Source: JAMXLO01 sp041487355 (GTDB lineage Bacteria; Pseudomonadota; Alphaproteobacteria; Acetobacterales; Acetobacteraceae). Taken from it: a stretch of 25,433 nt of DNA. Under the pieces are notes generated by a model. That model was not told the origin of the DNA, ran no database searches, and was given only the letters and a program-made list of their open reading frames with translations. The number at the start of each line of letters is the position of its first letter. Positions within the stretch are counted from its first letter, which is position 1. The stretch lies in assembly GCA_041487355.1 (NCBI GenBank), contig JBGPND010000059.1, positions 1 to 25,433 of the forward strand, given 5' to 3'. The translations under genes were made by a program, and so were the position numbers. Below are positions 14,831 to 22,725 of the stretch, piece after piece.

Positions 14831-15643
14831 ATGAGCTACACGCACCTGCAGATCGATGCCGGGATCGCCGGCAAGGTTGCCCTGGTGACCGGTTCCACCG
14901 CGGGCATCGGCCACGCCATCCTGCGTGCGCTTGCCGCGCAGGGATGCCACGTGATGATGAACGGCCTGGGCGACCCGACCGAGATCGAAACGAAGCGCGT
15001 GGCGCTGCAGGACGAGGCCGGCGTGAAGGTTCGGTTCCACGGCGCCGATCTCGCCGATCCCGCACAGGTTGGCGCGCTGTTCGAAGCCGCGGAGCGCGAA
15101 CTCGGTCCGGTGGAAATTCTGGTCAACAACGCGGTGACGCGCAACTTCCACAGCATCGAGGACCTGCCGTTCGAGCAGTGGCAGCAGGCGGTGGCGGTCA
15201 ACCTGTCGGCGCCGTTCCGGCTCATCCAGTTGGCACTGCCAGGCATGAAGGCGCGGCGCTGGGGACGCATCATCAACATGGCGTCCAACTGGGGTCTCAC
15301 CGGCACCACCGGCCGCGCCGACTATGTTGCCACCAAGCACGGCGTGGTCGGCCTGACCCGCGCCACTGCACTGGAGGCGCTGCCCTACAACATCACCTGC
15401 AATGCAATCGCGCCCGGCTCGGTGCTGACACCGCACGCGGAACGCCAGGTGCGCGCCCGCATGGAGCGCGACGGCACGCCGTGGGACGAGGCAGCACGCG
15501 CCTTCCTGGCAACTCGCCAGCCATCCGGACGATTCGTCCAGCCGGAGCAGGTGGCGGACCTGATCGTGTTCCTGTGCAGTCCGGCGGCGAGCGAGATGAC
15601 CGGCACGCCTGTCTCGATCGATGGCGGCTGGAACGCGATCTGA
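14831..15643 (+). CDS. Short-chain dehydrogenase/reductase, 3-hydroxybutyrate-dehydrogenase-like
   Basis: This 270-residue classical SDR has the cofactor motif TGSTAGIG (20-27), NNAV at 99-102 in place of the usual NNAG, and catalytic Ser152, Tyr165 and Lys169 (DYVATKHG). The end of the second strand (MMNGLGD) lacks an obvious basic residue, which favours NAD. INMASNWGLTG, followed by KHGVVGLTRATALE and FLCSPAASEMTGTPVSIDGGW, resembles D-3-hydroxybutyrate dehydrogenases and related hydroxyacid SDRs, but substrates vary widely. It is co-transcribed with importer system 2 and precedes the Old Yellow Enzyme by 40 bases, so it probably oxidises a hydroxyl group in the imported compound or a downstream intermediate. 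Confidence 0.9.
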   Translation: MSYTHLQIDAGIAGKVALVTGSTAGIGHAILRALAAQGCHVMMNGLGDPTEIETKRVALQDEAGVKVRFHGADLADPAQVGALFEAAERELGPVEILVNNAVTRNFHSIEDLPFEQWQQAVAVNLSAPFRLIQLALPGMKARRWGRIINMASNWGLTGTTGRADYVATKHGVVGLTRATALEALPYNITCNAIAPGSVLTPHAERQVRARMERDGTPWDEAARAFLATRQPSGRFVQPEQVADLIVFLCSPAASEMTGTPVSIDGGWNAI

Positions 15644-15683
15644 CATAATGGCGCGGAATCGCAATGCCGGAGAAAGAGAACCC

Positions 15684-16889
15684 ATGACATCGCCCAGCGC
15701 GCGTCAACCGCTGCTGTTTACGCCGATCACGCTGCGCGGCGTCACCGCGCGCAACCGCATCGTGGTCTCGCCGATGTGCCAGTACGTCTCGGTGGACGGC
15801 GGCCCCACCGACTGGCAGTTCGTGCATTTCGGCCGCTACGCGATCGGTGGTGCGGGCATCGTGTTCGGCGAGGAATCCGCGGTGGAGGCGCGTGGCCGCA
15901 AGACCTATCACTGCGCCGGCATATGGAACGATCATCAGGCGAAGGCCTATCGCCGCATCACCGACTTCATCAAAGAGATGGGGGCGGTGCCGGCGATCCA
16001 ACTGGGGCATTGCGGCCGCAACGCGGGATCGCATGGCGCGATGGAGGACTGGCGGGCCCTGGATGAACGCGACGCGCGTGCGGGGATGCCGCCGTGGCGC
16101 GGCCTGGCGCCGAGCCCGCTGCCGGCGCGGCGCGGCTTTCCCGTGCCGATCGAGATGGACCACGACGACATCCGCACCGTGCTCGCGGCGTTCCGCGACG
16201 CCGCGCACCGCGCCACCGATGCCGGCTACGACATCTGCGAAATCCACGGCGCACACGGCTATTTGATCCACCAGTTCCTCTCGCCGGTGTCCAACCGTCG
16301 CTCCGACTCCTATGGCGGTTCGCGTGAGGCGCGCATGCGCTTTGCGCTCGAGGTGGCGGAAACCGTCCGCGCCGCCTGGCCGCAGGACAAGCCGCTGTTC
16401 TTCCGCGTCTCCGCGGTGGATGGCAAAGGCGGGTTGTGGGGCCTCGACGACACCGTGGCGCTGGCGCGCGAGTTGCGGCAGCGCGAGGTGGACGTGGTGG
16501 ACTGTTCGTCCGGCGGCATCGCCGGTGACTCGGAGATGCTGCCGGTGCCGCGCGTGCCGGGCTATCAGGTGCCGTATGCCAGCCGCGTTCGACGGGAGGC
16601 CGGTGTGATGACCATGGCGGTCGGTCTCATCACCGACCCGCATCAGGCGGAGGCCGTGCTGCAGGAAGGCCAGGCGGACCTCGTGGCGATGGCGCGCGAG
16701 CTGATGATCCATGCCGACTGGCCGCTGCAGGCGGCACAGGCGCTCAACGCCGGCCAATACGACCTGATGGCTCCGTCCATCGCGCATCGGCTGCGGCGGC
16801 GTGACGAGCAGGCGGTGGCGTATCCGCCGGGATGCGCGGTGGAGATTCCGATCATGGCCGATCGGCGGGAGCCCTATCGCTGGCAGTGA
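15684..16889 (+). CDS. NADH:flavin oxidoreductase, Old Yellow Enzyme family (YqjM-like)
   Basis: This 401-residue FMN-dependent ene-reductase-type TIM barrel has SPMCQY (29-34) with Cys32 and Tyr34, matching the YqjM-class flavin-tuning cysteine and its tyrosine. QLGHCGRNAG (106-115) replaces the common QLxHAGRKA. The substrate-anion pair is His188/His191 in EIHGAHGYLIHQFLSP, followed by NRRSDSYGGS. These proteins reduce activated C=C bonds, or in larger relatives act in demethylation or 2,4-dienoyl-CoA reduction. At this length, no iron-sulfur extension is present. The ATG at 15684 follows GGAGAAAGAG; an upstream in-frame ATG at 15648 lacks a site. It is last gene of the plus-strand operon and convergent with the TerC-like gene 18 bases away. 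Confidence 0.9.
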   Translation: MTSPSARQPLLFTPITLRGVTARNRIVVSPMCQYVSVDGGPTDWQFVHFGRYAIGGAGIVFGEESAVEARGRKTYHCAGIWNDHQAKAYRRITDFIKEMGAVPAIQLGHCGRNAGSHGAMEDWRALDERDARAGMPPWRGLAPSPLPARRGFPVPIEMDHDDIRTVLAAFRDAAHRATDAGYDICEIHGAHGYLIHQFLSPVSNRRSDSYGGSREARMRFALEVAETVRAAWPQDKPLFFRVSAVDGKGGLWGLDDTVALARELRQREVDVVDCSSGGIAGDSEMLPVPRVPGYQVPYASRVRREAGVMTMAVGLITDPHQAEAVLQEGQADLVAMARELMIHADWPLQAAQALNAGQYDLMAPSIAHRLRRRDEQAVAYPPGCAVEIPIMADRREPYRWQ

Positions 16890-16907
16890 CGCGGCCATGA
16901 ACGCCGG

Positions 16908-17537
16908 TCAGGGCATTGGTGCCGCGGCGGCCATGACCTGCACGCCGTGCCAGATCATCTTCGCCGCGACATACAGGATGACGGCCAGGCCGACAAAGGC
17001 GAGCCAGCGATAGCGCTCGAGCAGGCGCGCGACCGCGGCCGCGGCGAAGCCCATCAGCAGAACGGAGATGGCGAGGCCCGCCGCCATGATCGCGGGGTGC
17101 TCCATCGCCGCACCTGCCACGGCGAGCACGTTGTCCAGCGACATGGACACGTCGGCGACGATGATCTGCCACAGGGCGCGGCCGACGGTCTTGGTCGCAC
17201 CGGCATCCCCCGCTTCTGATCCTTCATCGGCAGCGACCGTGACGCGGGACAACTCGCGCCAGAGCTTCCAGGAGACCCACAGCAGCAGGATGCCGCCGGC
17301 AAGCAGCAGGCCGATCACCTTGAGCAGGGTCGTGGCGACCACCGCGAAGCCGATGCGCAGCACGGTCGCCATGGCAATGCCGAGCCACAGGACGCGCATG
17401 CGCTCCCGTGCGGGAAGTCCCATGGCTGCTATGCCGATGACGACAGCATTGTCGGCCGAGAGCACGACGTTGATGAACACGACCTGGCAAAGCGCCACCA
17501 GCATGTCCATGCTGGCCTGACCGATGAAGGCGTCCAC
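16908..17537 (-). CDS. TerC/YjbE-type integral membrane protein
   Basis: This 209-residue membrane protein has the paired acidic motifs of the TerC family inside membrane segments: NVVLSADNAVVIG near the N-terminus and DVSMSLDNVLAVAG in the second half. Six to seven hydrophobic segments are visible with a short charged cytoplasmic loop (ADEGSEAGDAGATK) between the halves. YjbE/TerC proteins are implicated in metal export, notably manganese, and in metallating secreted enzymes. That is family knowledge, not shown here. The likely start is GTG at 17537, three bases after the dctM stop. An ATG at 17510 is an alternative that would clip the N-terminus. No strong ribosome site is seen, so translation is probably coupled to dctM. 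A functional link to the TRAP system is not evident. Confidence 0.85.
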   Translation of the reverse strand: MDAFIGQASMDMLVALCQVVFINVVLSADNAVVIGIAAMGLPARERMRVLWLGIAMATVLRIGFAVVATTLLKVIGLLLAGGILLLWVSWKLWRELSRVTVAADEGSEAGDAGATKTVGRALWQIIVADVSMSLDNVLAVAGAAMEHPAIMAAGLAISVLLMGFAAAAVARLLERYRWLAFVGLAVILYVAAKMIWHGVQVMAAAAPMP

Positions 17538-17540
17538 CGC

Positions 17541-19154
17541 CTATTTCGGTGCTGGTGGCATGAACACCACGGGTGGCGGCTCGCTCGACTCCGGCGACTG
17601 GATGTCGATCCTGATCTTGCTCGGGTCGATGTTCGAGGGATTGTCCAGCAGCCCGGTCACCAGGACCGGGAAGGCGATGACCAGCGCCACCATGATCATC
17701 TGCAATCCCACCCAGGGGATGGCACCCCAGTAGATGTCCTTGCTGCTGACCGAGCGTGGCGCCACGCCGCGCAGATAGAACAGCGCGAAGCCGAAGGGCG
17801 GATGCATGAACGACGTCTGCATGTTCACGCAGATCATCACGCCGAACCAGATCAGCGCGGCGTCGGCGCCGACGATGGGCGCCAGCATCTTCTGCGCCGC
17901 CGGCGCGATCATCGGCAGGATGATGAAGGCGATCTCGAAGAAGTCGAGGAAGAAGGCCAGGAAGAAGATGAACAGGTTGATGAAGGCAAGGAAGCCCCAT
18001 GTTCCGCCCGGCAGGGAGGACAGCAAGTGCTCGAGCCACCTGTTGCCGTCGACGCCGAGAAACACGATCGAGAAGCAGGTCGAGCCGATCAGGATGAAGG
18101 TGACCATGGCGGTGATGCGCATGGTCGTCTGGTAGCCCTGCTTGATCAGGTCGCGCAGGTCGGGGATGCGCGCCGCCTCAATGCAAAGCCAGACGATGGC
18201 CAGGTAGACGACGGAAATCGCGACCTTGAACAGGATGGATGGGGCGCCAAGCATGCCGATCATGACGGCGATGCCCGACATGGCCACGCCGATCAGGAAA
18301 ATCCGATGTCCGGTCTGGCTGAATTCCCTGTGGTGGATCACCGCGAGCACGATCGCGCCCACCGCGCCCATCGCGCCGGCCTCGGTGGGTGTGGTCAGGC
18401 CGAGCATCATGGTTCCCAGCACGACGAAGATCAGCACCGCCGAGGGGATGATGCCCGTCAGGCATTTCTTCCACAGCGGCCAGCCGGTGAGCGTGCGCGC
18501 GTCCTTCGGCACGGCAGGCACCCACTCCGGCTTGAAGATCGAAAGCGCCAGCGTGTAGAGCGCGAACAGGCCGATCTGGATGACGGAGGGTCCCCAGGCG
18601 CCGAGGTACATGTCGCCGACCGACTTGCCGAGCTGGTCGGCCAGCACGATGAGCACGAGCGAAGGCGGCACGAGCTGGGTGATCGTGCCCGAGGCGGCCA
18701 GCACACCCGTCGTGTAGCGGATGTTGTATTTGTAGCGGATCATCACCGGCATGGAGATCAGCGCCATGGCGATGACCTGGGCCGCGACGGTTCCGGTGAT
18801 CGCACCGAGGATGAAGCCGACGATGATGACGGAGTAGCCAAGCCCGCCACGGATCGGTCCGAACAGTTGGCCCATCGAATCGAGCATGTCCTCGGCCAGG
18901 CCGCATCGCTCCAGAATGGTACCCATGAAGGTGAAGAACGGCACTGCGAGCAGCAGATCGTTCGCCAGCACGTTGCCGAACACGCGCGCGGGGATCGCCT
19001 GAAGATAGGAGATGGTGAAGAAGCCGTGGTCGATGGCGACGAAACCGAAGGCGATGCCGAGCGCGGCGAGCGAGAACGCCACCGGGTAGCCGACCAGCAT
19101 GAACAGCACGAGGCCGCCGAACATCAGCGGCGGCATCATGTCCAGGGTGATCAT
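17541..19154 (-). CDS. dctM: TRAP transporter large permease (DctM)
   Basis: This 537-residue protein with about a dozen or more membrane segments forms the ion-coupled transport domain of a tripartite TRAP importer. Typical stretches include PLMFGGLVLFMLVGYPVAFS at the N-terminus and FMGTILERCGLAEDML. It is about 100 residues longer than classical DctM, in line with the longer subfamily that accompanies TakP/SmoM-type binding proteins. The C-terminal tail is rich in Ser, Glu and Pro (SPESSEPPPVVFMPPAPK). It follows dctQ by 25 bases. The ATG at 19154 lacks a strong ribosome site; an ATG pair five to six codons in is possible. Confidence 0.93.
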   Translation of the reverse strand: MITLDMMPPLMFGGLVLFMLVGYPVAFSLAALGIAFGFVAIDHGFFTISYLQAIPARVFGNVLANDLLLAVPFFTFMGTILERCGLAEDMLDSMGQLFGPIRGGLGYSVIIVGFILGAITGTVAAQVIAMALISMPVMIRYKYNIRYTTGVLAASGTITQLVPPSLVLIVLADQLGKSVGDMYLGAWGPSVIQIGLFALYTLALSIFKPEWVPAVPKDARTLTGWPLWKKCLTGIIPSAVLIFVVLGTMMLGLTTPTEAGAMGAVGAIVLAVIHHREFSQTGHRIFLIGVAMSGIAVMIGMLGAPSILFKVAISVVYLAIVWLCIEAARIPDLRDLIKQGYQTTMRITAMVTFILIGSTCFSIVFLGVDGNRWLEHLLSSLPGGTWGFLAFINLFIFFLAFFLDFFEIAFIILPMIAPAAQKMLAPIVGADAALIWFGVMICVNMQTSFMHPPFGFALFYLRGVAPRSVSSKDIYWGAIPWVGLQMIMVALVIAFPVLVTGLLDNPSNIDPSKIRIDIQSPESSEPPPVVFMPPAPK

Positions 19155-19179
19155 GGCGCAGCGGCCACGACGGGAAACA

Positions 19180-19719
19180 TCACTGCGTCGGCCTCTCGTA
19201 TTTGGCGTCGATCATGACGTAGCCCTTCAGGGCGGCGATGCGCTTGATGATTTCTGACAGTCCCTGCATGGCGAGCAGGGCGAAGCCACCCGGCAGGACG
19301 AACTTGATCGGCCAGCGGAGCAGGCCGCCGGCGTTGCTCGACCATTCGTTGACCGCGTAGGACTGGGCAAAGAACGGCCAGGCGAGCGCTGCCAGCAGCA
19401 GGGAGACCGGCATCAGGAAGACGATCGCGCCGATCAGATCGAGCCAGAGCTGGCCGCGCTCCGTCAGATAGAGATAGAAGATCTCGACCCGCACATGCTC
19501 GTTGCGTCGCAGCGTGTACGAGGCGCCGAACATGACCATGACGGCGAACATGTACCACTGCGCCTCGAGCCAGCCATTGGAGCTGACATCGAAGGCGTAG
19601 CGCACCATGGCGTTGCCGGCGCTGACCAGGCAGGACAGCAACACCAGGATATTGGCGAGCGCGCCCAGTTGCCCGTTGATCCAATCGATGGCGCCGCTCA
19701 CGCGCAGCCAGAACTGCAA
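19180..19719 (-). CDS. dctQ: TRAP transporter small permease (DctQ)
   Basis: This 179-residue membrane protein with four hydrophobic segments matches the DctQ family, including NAMVRYAFDVSSNGWLEAQW and RNEHVRVEIFY, a motif typical between helices 2 and 3. The start appears to be TTG at 19719 with AGGAG 9 bases upstream. A stop lies in frame shortly upstream and no ATG comes before residue 37. A rare TTG start plus the upstream REP-like structure may keep its expression below that of the binding protein. Confidence 0.88.
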   Translation of the reverse strand: MQFWLRVSGAIDWINGQLGALANILVLLSCLVSAGNAMVRYAFDVSSNGWLEAQWYMFAVMVMFGASYTLRRNEHVRVEIFYLYLTERGQLWLDLIGAIVFLMPVSLLLAALAWPFFAQSYAVNEWSSNAGGLLRWPIKFVLPGGFALLAMQGLSEIIKRIAALKGYVMIDAKYERPTQ

Positions 19720-19761
19720 CCCGCTGCTCCTGCTACAATGCCAAACCTATTGACGTGCAAT

Positions 19762-19844
19762 CGTCATTCCCGCGAAAGCGGGAACCCAGGGCTGCAAGTG
19801 AACCGCAATGGTCGCACTGGGTGCCCGCTTTCGCGGGCATGACG
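19762..19844. repeat. REP-like inverted repeat between dctP and dctQ
   Basis: A 28-base arm at 19762-19789 and its inverse at 19817-19844 match at 26 of 28 positions, with a 27-base spacer. Each arm also folds on itself through CCCGC-GAAA-GCGGG. The sequence type (GTCATTCCCGCGAAAGCGGG) resembles widespread proteobacterial REP elements mobilised by RAYT-type transposases (recalled, not searched). It fills most of the 134-base gap inside the TRAP operon, where it could stabilise the upstream dctP message or attenuate transcription into dctQM. Confidence 0.85.
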
Positions 19845-19853
19845 ATAATTGGA

Positions 19854-20976
19854 TCAGCCCTTTCGCGCCGCCGCCGCCGCCTCGGCAGCGCTCTGCGAAT
19901 AGACGAAGTTCTCGAAGGTGTTCTCGGCGACACGGAACCACAGGTACTGCTCTTCGCGGAAAGCACGCCAGGCGTCGTAGACCTTCTTGAACTTCGCGTT
20001 CTTCGCGGCGATTTCCTCGTACACCTCGAAGGAGGCCTTGTAGGCGGCCTGCATCATCTCGCGCGAGAACGGGCGGAGTAGAGCGCCGTTCGCCACCAGG
20101 CGGTGGAGCGCGGCGGGATTCTCGGCGTCATATTTCGCCTGCATCCAGTTGTTCGTCTCGGCGCAGGCCGCCTGCAACACGGCCTGGTAGACCGGCGGTA
20201 GCTGGCCCCACTGGTCGCGGTTCACGTAGAGCCAGAGCTGGGCATTCCCCTCCCACCAGCCGGGGTAGTAGTAGTATTTGGCGATCTTGTAGAAGCCGAG
20301 CTTCTCATCGTCATACGGCCCCACCCATTCGGCGGCGTCGATCGTGCCCTTCTCCAGCGCCGGATAGATGTCGCCGCCGCCGATCTGTTGCGGCACGCCC
20401 CCCGAGCTTCGCGATCACCTGGCCGGCGAGGCCGGCGATACGGAACTTGAGCCCCTTCATGTCGTCCGGCGATTTCAGCTCCTGGCGGAACCAGCCGCCC
20501 ATCTGCGCGCCGGTATTGCCGGCGATGAAGCCGAGCGTGTTGTAGTCCTTCATGAACTCGTTCATCAGTTCCATCCCGCCACCTTGCAGCATCCATGCCT
20601 GTTGCTGGCGGGCGTTGAAGCCGAACGGGACGGTGCAGGCGAAGCCGAAGGTCGGATCCTTGCCCACATAGTAATAAGGTGCGGTCTGGCCACATTCGAC
20701 GGTGCCGTTCTGCACCGCGTCCAGCACCTGAAGCGGCGGCACGATCTCGCCGCCGGCGAACGGGCGGATCTGGAACTTGTTGTCGGTCGCCGCGGCGATC
20801 CGGTTGCAGAGATATTCCGCGCCGCCATACAGCGTGACCAGGCTCTTGGGGAAGCTTGAGGCCAGGCGCCATTTGATTTCTGGCATGTTCTGGGCGATGG
20901 CCGGCATGGCCAGGGCGGTTGTGCCGAGGGCGGCGCCGCCAATGGCCGCCGACATGATGAAGCCGCGTCGCTGCAT
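19854..20976 (-). pseudogene. dctP: TRAP substrate-binding protein DctP, TakP-like, disrupted by a +1 frameshift
   Basis: The N-terminal part (from the ATG at 20976, ribosome site GGGGGAAA) begins MQRRGFIMSAAIGGAALG, a twin-arginine-like signal ending PAIAQ, and runs in one frame to GQVIAKLGG. The rest (from VPQQIGGGDIYPALEKG to the stop at 19854) is in another frame. The switch falls in a run of six C at 20398-20403. Removing one C joins KLGG to VPQQ and gives an intact protein of about 373 residues, the normal family length. As given, translation would continue to a stop at 20311, yielding about 221 residues. AAEWVGPYDDEKLGFYK and YYYYPGWWEG are typical of the TakP/SmoM group, whose TakP member binds 2-oxo acids. 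A 2-oxo or similar carboxylate is therefore a plausible ligand. It may be a real mutation or a sequencing error. Confidence 0.88.
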
Positions 20977-21012
20977 GGTGTTTCCCCCGGAAGGGAAAGT
21001 TGTGAGCCGTAG

Positions 21013-21041
21013 CCTATAGGGGAAGCGCATTGACTCCGCAA
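21013..21041 (-). promoter_or_regulatory. Promoter candidate for the TRAP operon
   Basis: On the minus strand TTGCGG (21041-21036) is followed after 17 bases by TATAGG (21018-21013), 36 bases before the dctP ATG. The -35 is weak (3 of 6) and the -10 moderate (4 of 6). It lies in the 166-base divergent gap shared with the MFS gene, for which I see TTGACT at 21030-21035 but no convincing -10. Confidence 0.3.
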
Positions 21042-21142
21042 TCGCCGGCTCGCAAGTCCCGGCTTGATCGCTACGGTCGGATCACTCAGGATCGCGACAC
21101 GAAGCGCCGGCCCCGCACGGACTGGTGGCCCGGAGGAAACGC

Positions 21143-22720
21143 ATGCCGCCCTTGACGGGCCAGCGGAACATGGCAGTCGCGGGCAGTCTCACGATGCCGG
21201 AGCGTGCGCCCCATCGCGGGATGATCACCGCCTGCATCATCTGCGCCACCCTGCTGCAGTCGCTTGACCAGACGATCGCCAACGTGGCGCTGCCCTATAT
21301 GCAGGGCAGCTTCTCGGCGAGCTACGACGAGATCACCTGGGTGCTGACCACCTACATCACCGCCGCGGCGATCATGACCGCCCCGGTCGGCTGGCTCGCT
21401 GCGCGGTTCGGGCGCAAACGGCTGTTCGTCATCTGCATCGTCTGCTTCACCATCACCTCGATGTTGTGCGGCGCGGCGCAGACCCTGGATCAGATCGTTG
21501 CATTCCGCCTGCTGCAGGGCGTGTGCAGCGCCGCCCTGGTGCCGCTGTCGCAGGCCATCCTGTTCGACATCTATCCGATTGAGCGGCGCGGTTTCGCCAT
21601 GGCGATCTGGGGCATGGGCGTGATGATCGGACCCATCCTGGGGCCCACGCTCGGCGGCTACCTGACCGAGATGTACAACTGGCGTTATGTGTTCTACATC
21701 AACCTGCCGTTCGGCGTGCTGGCGACGCTGGGGCTGATCGTCTTCATGCCGGAAACCGGTGGACAAGGCTCGTTGCGGTTCGACTGGCTCGGCTTCGGCG
21801 TGCTGGCCATCGGGATCGGCGCCCTGCAGATGATGCTGGATCGCGGCAACAACCAGGACTGGTTCACCTCGAGCGAGATCATCGTCGAGACGGTGCTGGC
21901 CGGTCTCGGCATCTATCTGTTCCTGGTGCACATGGCCTGGGCGCCCAGGCCGCTGATCCGCCCGGTGCTGTTCCGCGACGTGAACTTCACCGCCGGCCTG
22001 GTGCTGATGTTCGCGGTCGGCACCATCCTGGTTTCCAGCATCGCGCTGATGGCCCCCTGGCTGCAGACCCTCGGCAACTACCCCGTGGCGGCTGCCGGGC
22101 TGCTGATGGCGCCACGCGGCATCGGCAATCTCGCCACCATCGTCCTGTGCGGCCGGCTGGTGATGCGTGTGGACCCACGCTATCTGGTCGCGATCGGTCT
22201 GCTGCTGCAATGCTGGTCATTCTGGGTGATGACCGGATGGACGCCGGAGGTGTCCGCGCGGGAGCTGATCATCACGATCGCGGTCCAGGGCGCCGGGCTG
22301 GGACTGGTGTTCACGCCGCTGCAGGTGCTCGCCTTCGCGACACTGGCGCCCAGCCTGCGCACCGAGGGGGCGGCGCTGTTCAGCCTGGCGCGCAACATCG
22401 GCGCGGCGATCGGCGTCTCGGTCACCACATCCCTGCTCGCCCACAACGCGCAGGCGCTGCACGAGGTGATCGGCGCCTCGGTCAACCCGTTCAACCGTGC
22501 GCTGCAGGCACTGGGGGCGGCGAACCAATGGCTTGATCCGGCCAGTCGGCATGGCGCGGCGATACTCGACCAGATGATCAGTCACCAGGCGCAGATCATC
22601 GCCTACGTCAACGACTATGTGCTGATGATCTTCACCACAATGCCGGCGCTTCTGCTGTTGCTGCTGATGCGCCGCCCGCGCCATGTGCCGGCGCCCGAGG
22701 CGGTGCAGCCGACCGAGTGA
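21143..22720 (+). CDS. MFS multidrug exporter, DHA2 family (EmrB/QacA type, 14 segments)
   Basis: This 525-residue proton-coupled exporter carries the 14-helix family hallmarks: LDQTIANVALP (41-51) in helix 1, loop motif GWLAARFGRKR (83-93), antiporter motif C as GVMIGPILGPTLGG (159-172), and WRYVFYINLPFG. The start at 21143 is chosen for the GGAGG site 6 bases upstream; a GTG six codons earlier is possible. No EmrA-type membrane-fusion gene is adjacent, so it may act alone or with a partner elsewhere. It could export a toxic compound or a catabolic intermediate. Its stop lies 5 bases from that of the convergent TPR gene. Confidence 0.92.
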   Translation: MPPLTGQRNMAVAGSLTMPERAPHRGMITACIICATLLQSLDQTIANVALPYMQGSFSASYDEITWVLTTYITAAAIMTAPVGWLAARFGRKRLFVICIVCFTITSMLCGAAQTLDQIVAFRLLQGVCSAALVPLSQAILFDIYPIERRGFAMAIWGMGVMIGPILGPTLGGYLTEMYNWRYVFYINLPFGVLATLGLIVFMPETGGQGSLRFDWLGFGVLAIGIGALQMMLDRGNNQDWFTSSEIIVETVLAGLGIYLFLVHMAWAPRPLIRPVLFRDVNFTAGLVLMFAVGTILVSSIALMAPWLQTLGNYPVAAAGLLMAPRGIGNLATIVLCGRLVMRVDPRYLVAIGLLLQCWSFWVMTGWTPEVSARELIITIAVQGAGLGLVFTPLQVLAFATLAPSLRTEGAALFSLARNIGAAIGVSVTTSLLAHNAQALHEVIGASVNPFNRALQALGAANQWLDPASRHGAAILDQMISHQAQIIAYVNDYVLMIFTTMPALLLLLLMRRPRHVPAPEAVQPTE

Positions 22721-22725
22721 CGCGC

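Noticed and set aside
17802..19217. 471-codon plus-strand open frame
   Set aside because: It is antisense to dctM and rich in His, Asp, Arg and Gln, with no hydrophobic or catalytic pattern. The minus-strand membrane protein explains the region.
21086..22210. 374-codon minus-strand open frame opposite the MFS gene
   Set aside because: The composition is Gln/His/Asp/Arg-rich shadow sequence; the plus-strand DHA2 exporter has all its family motifs.
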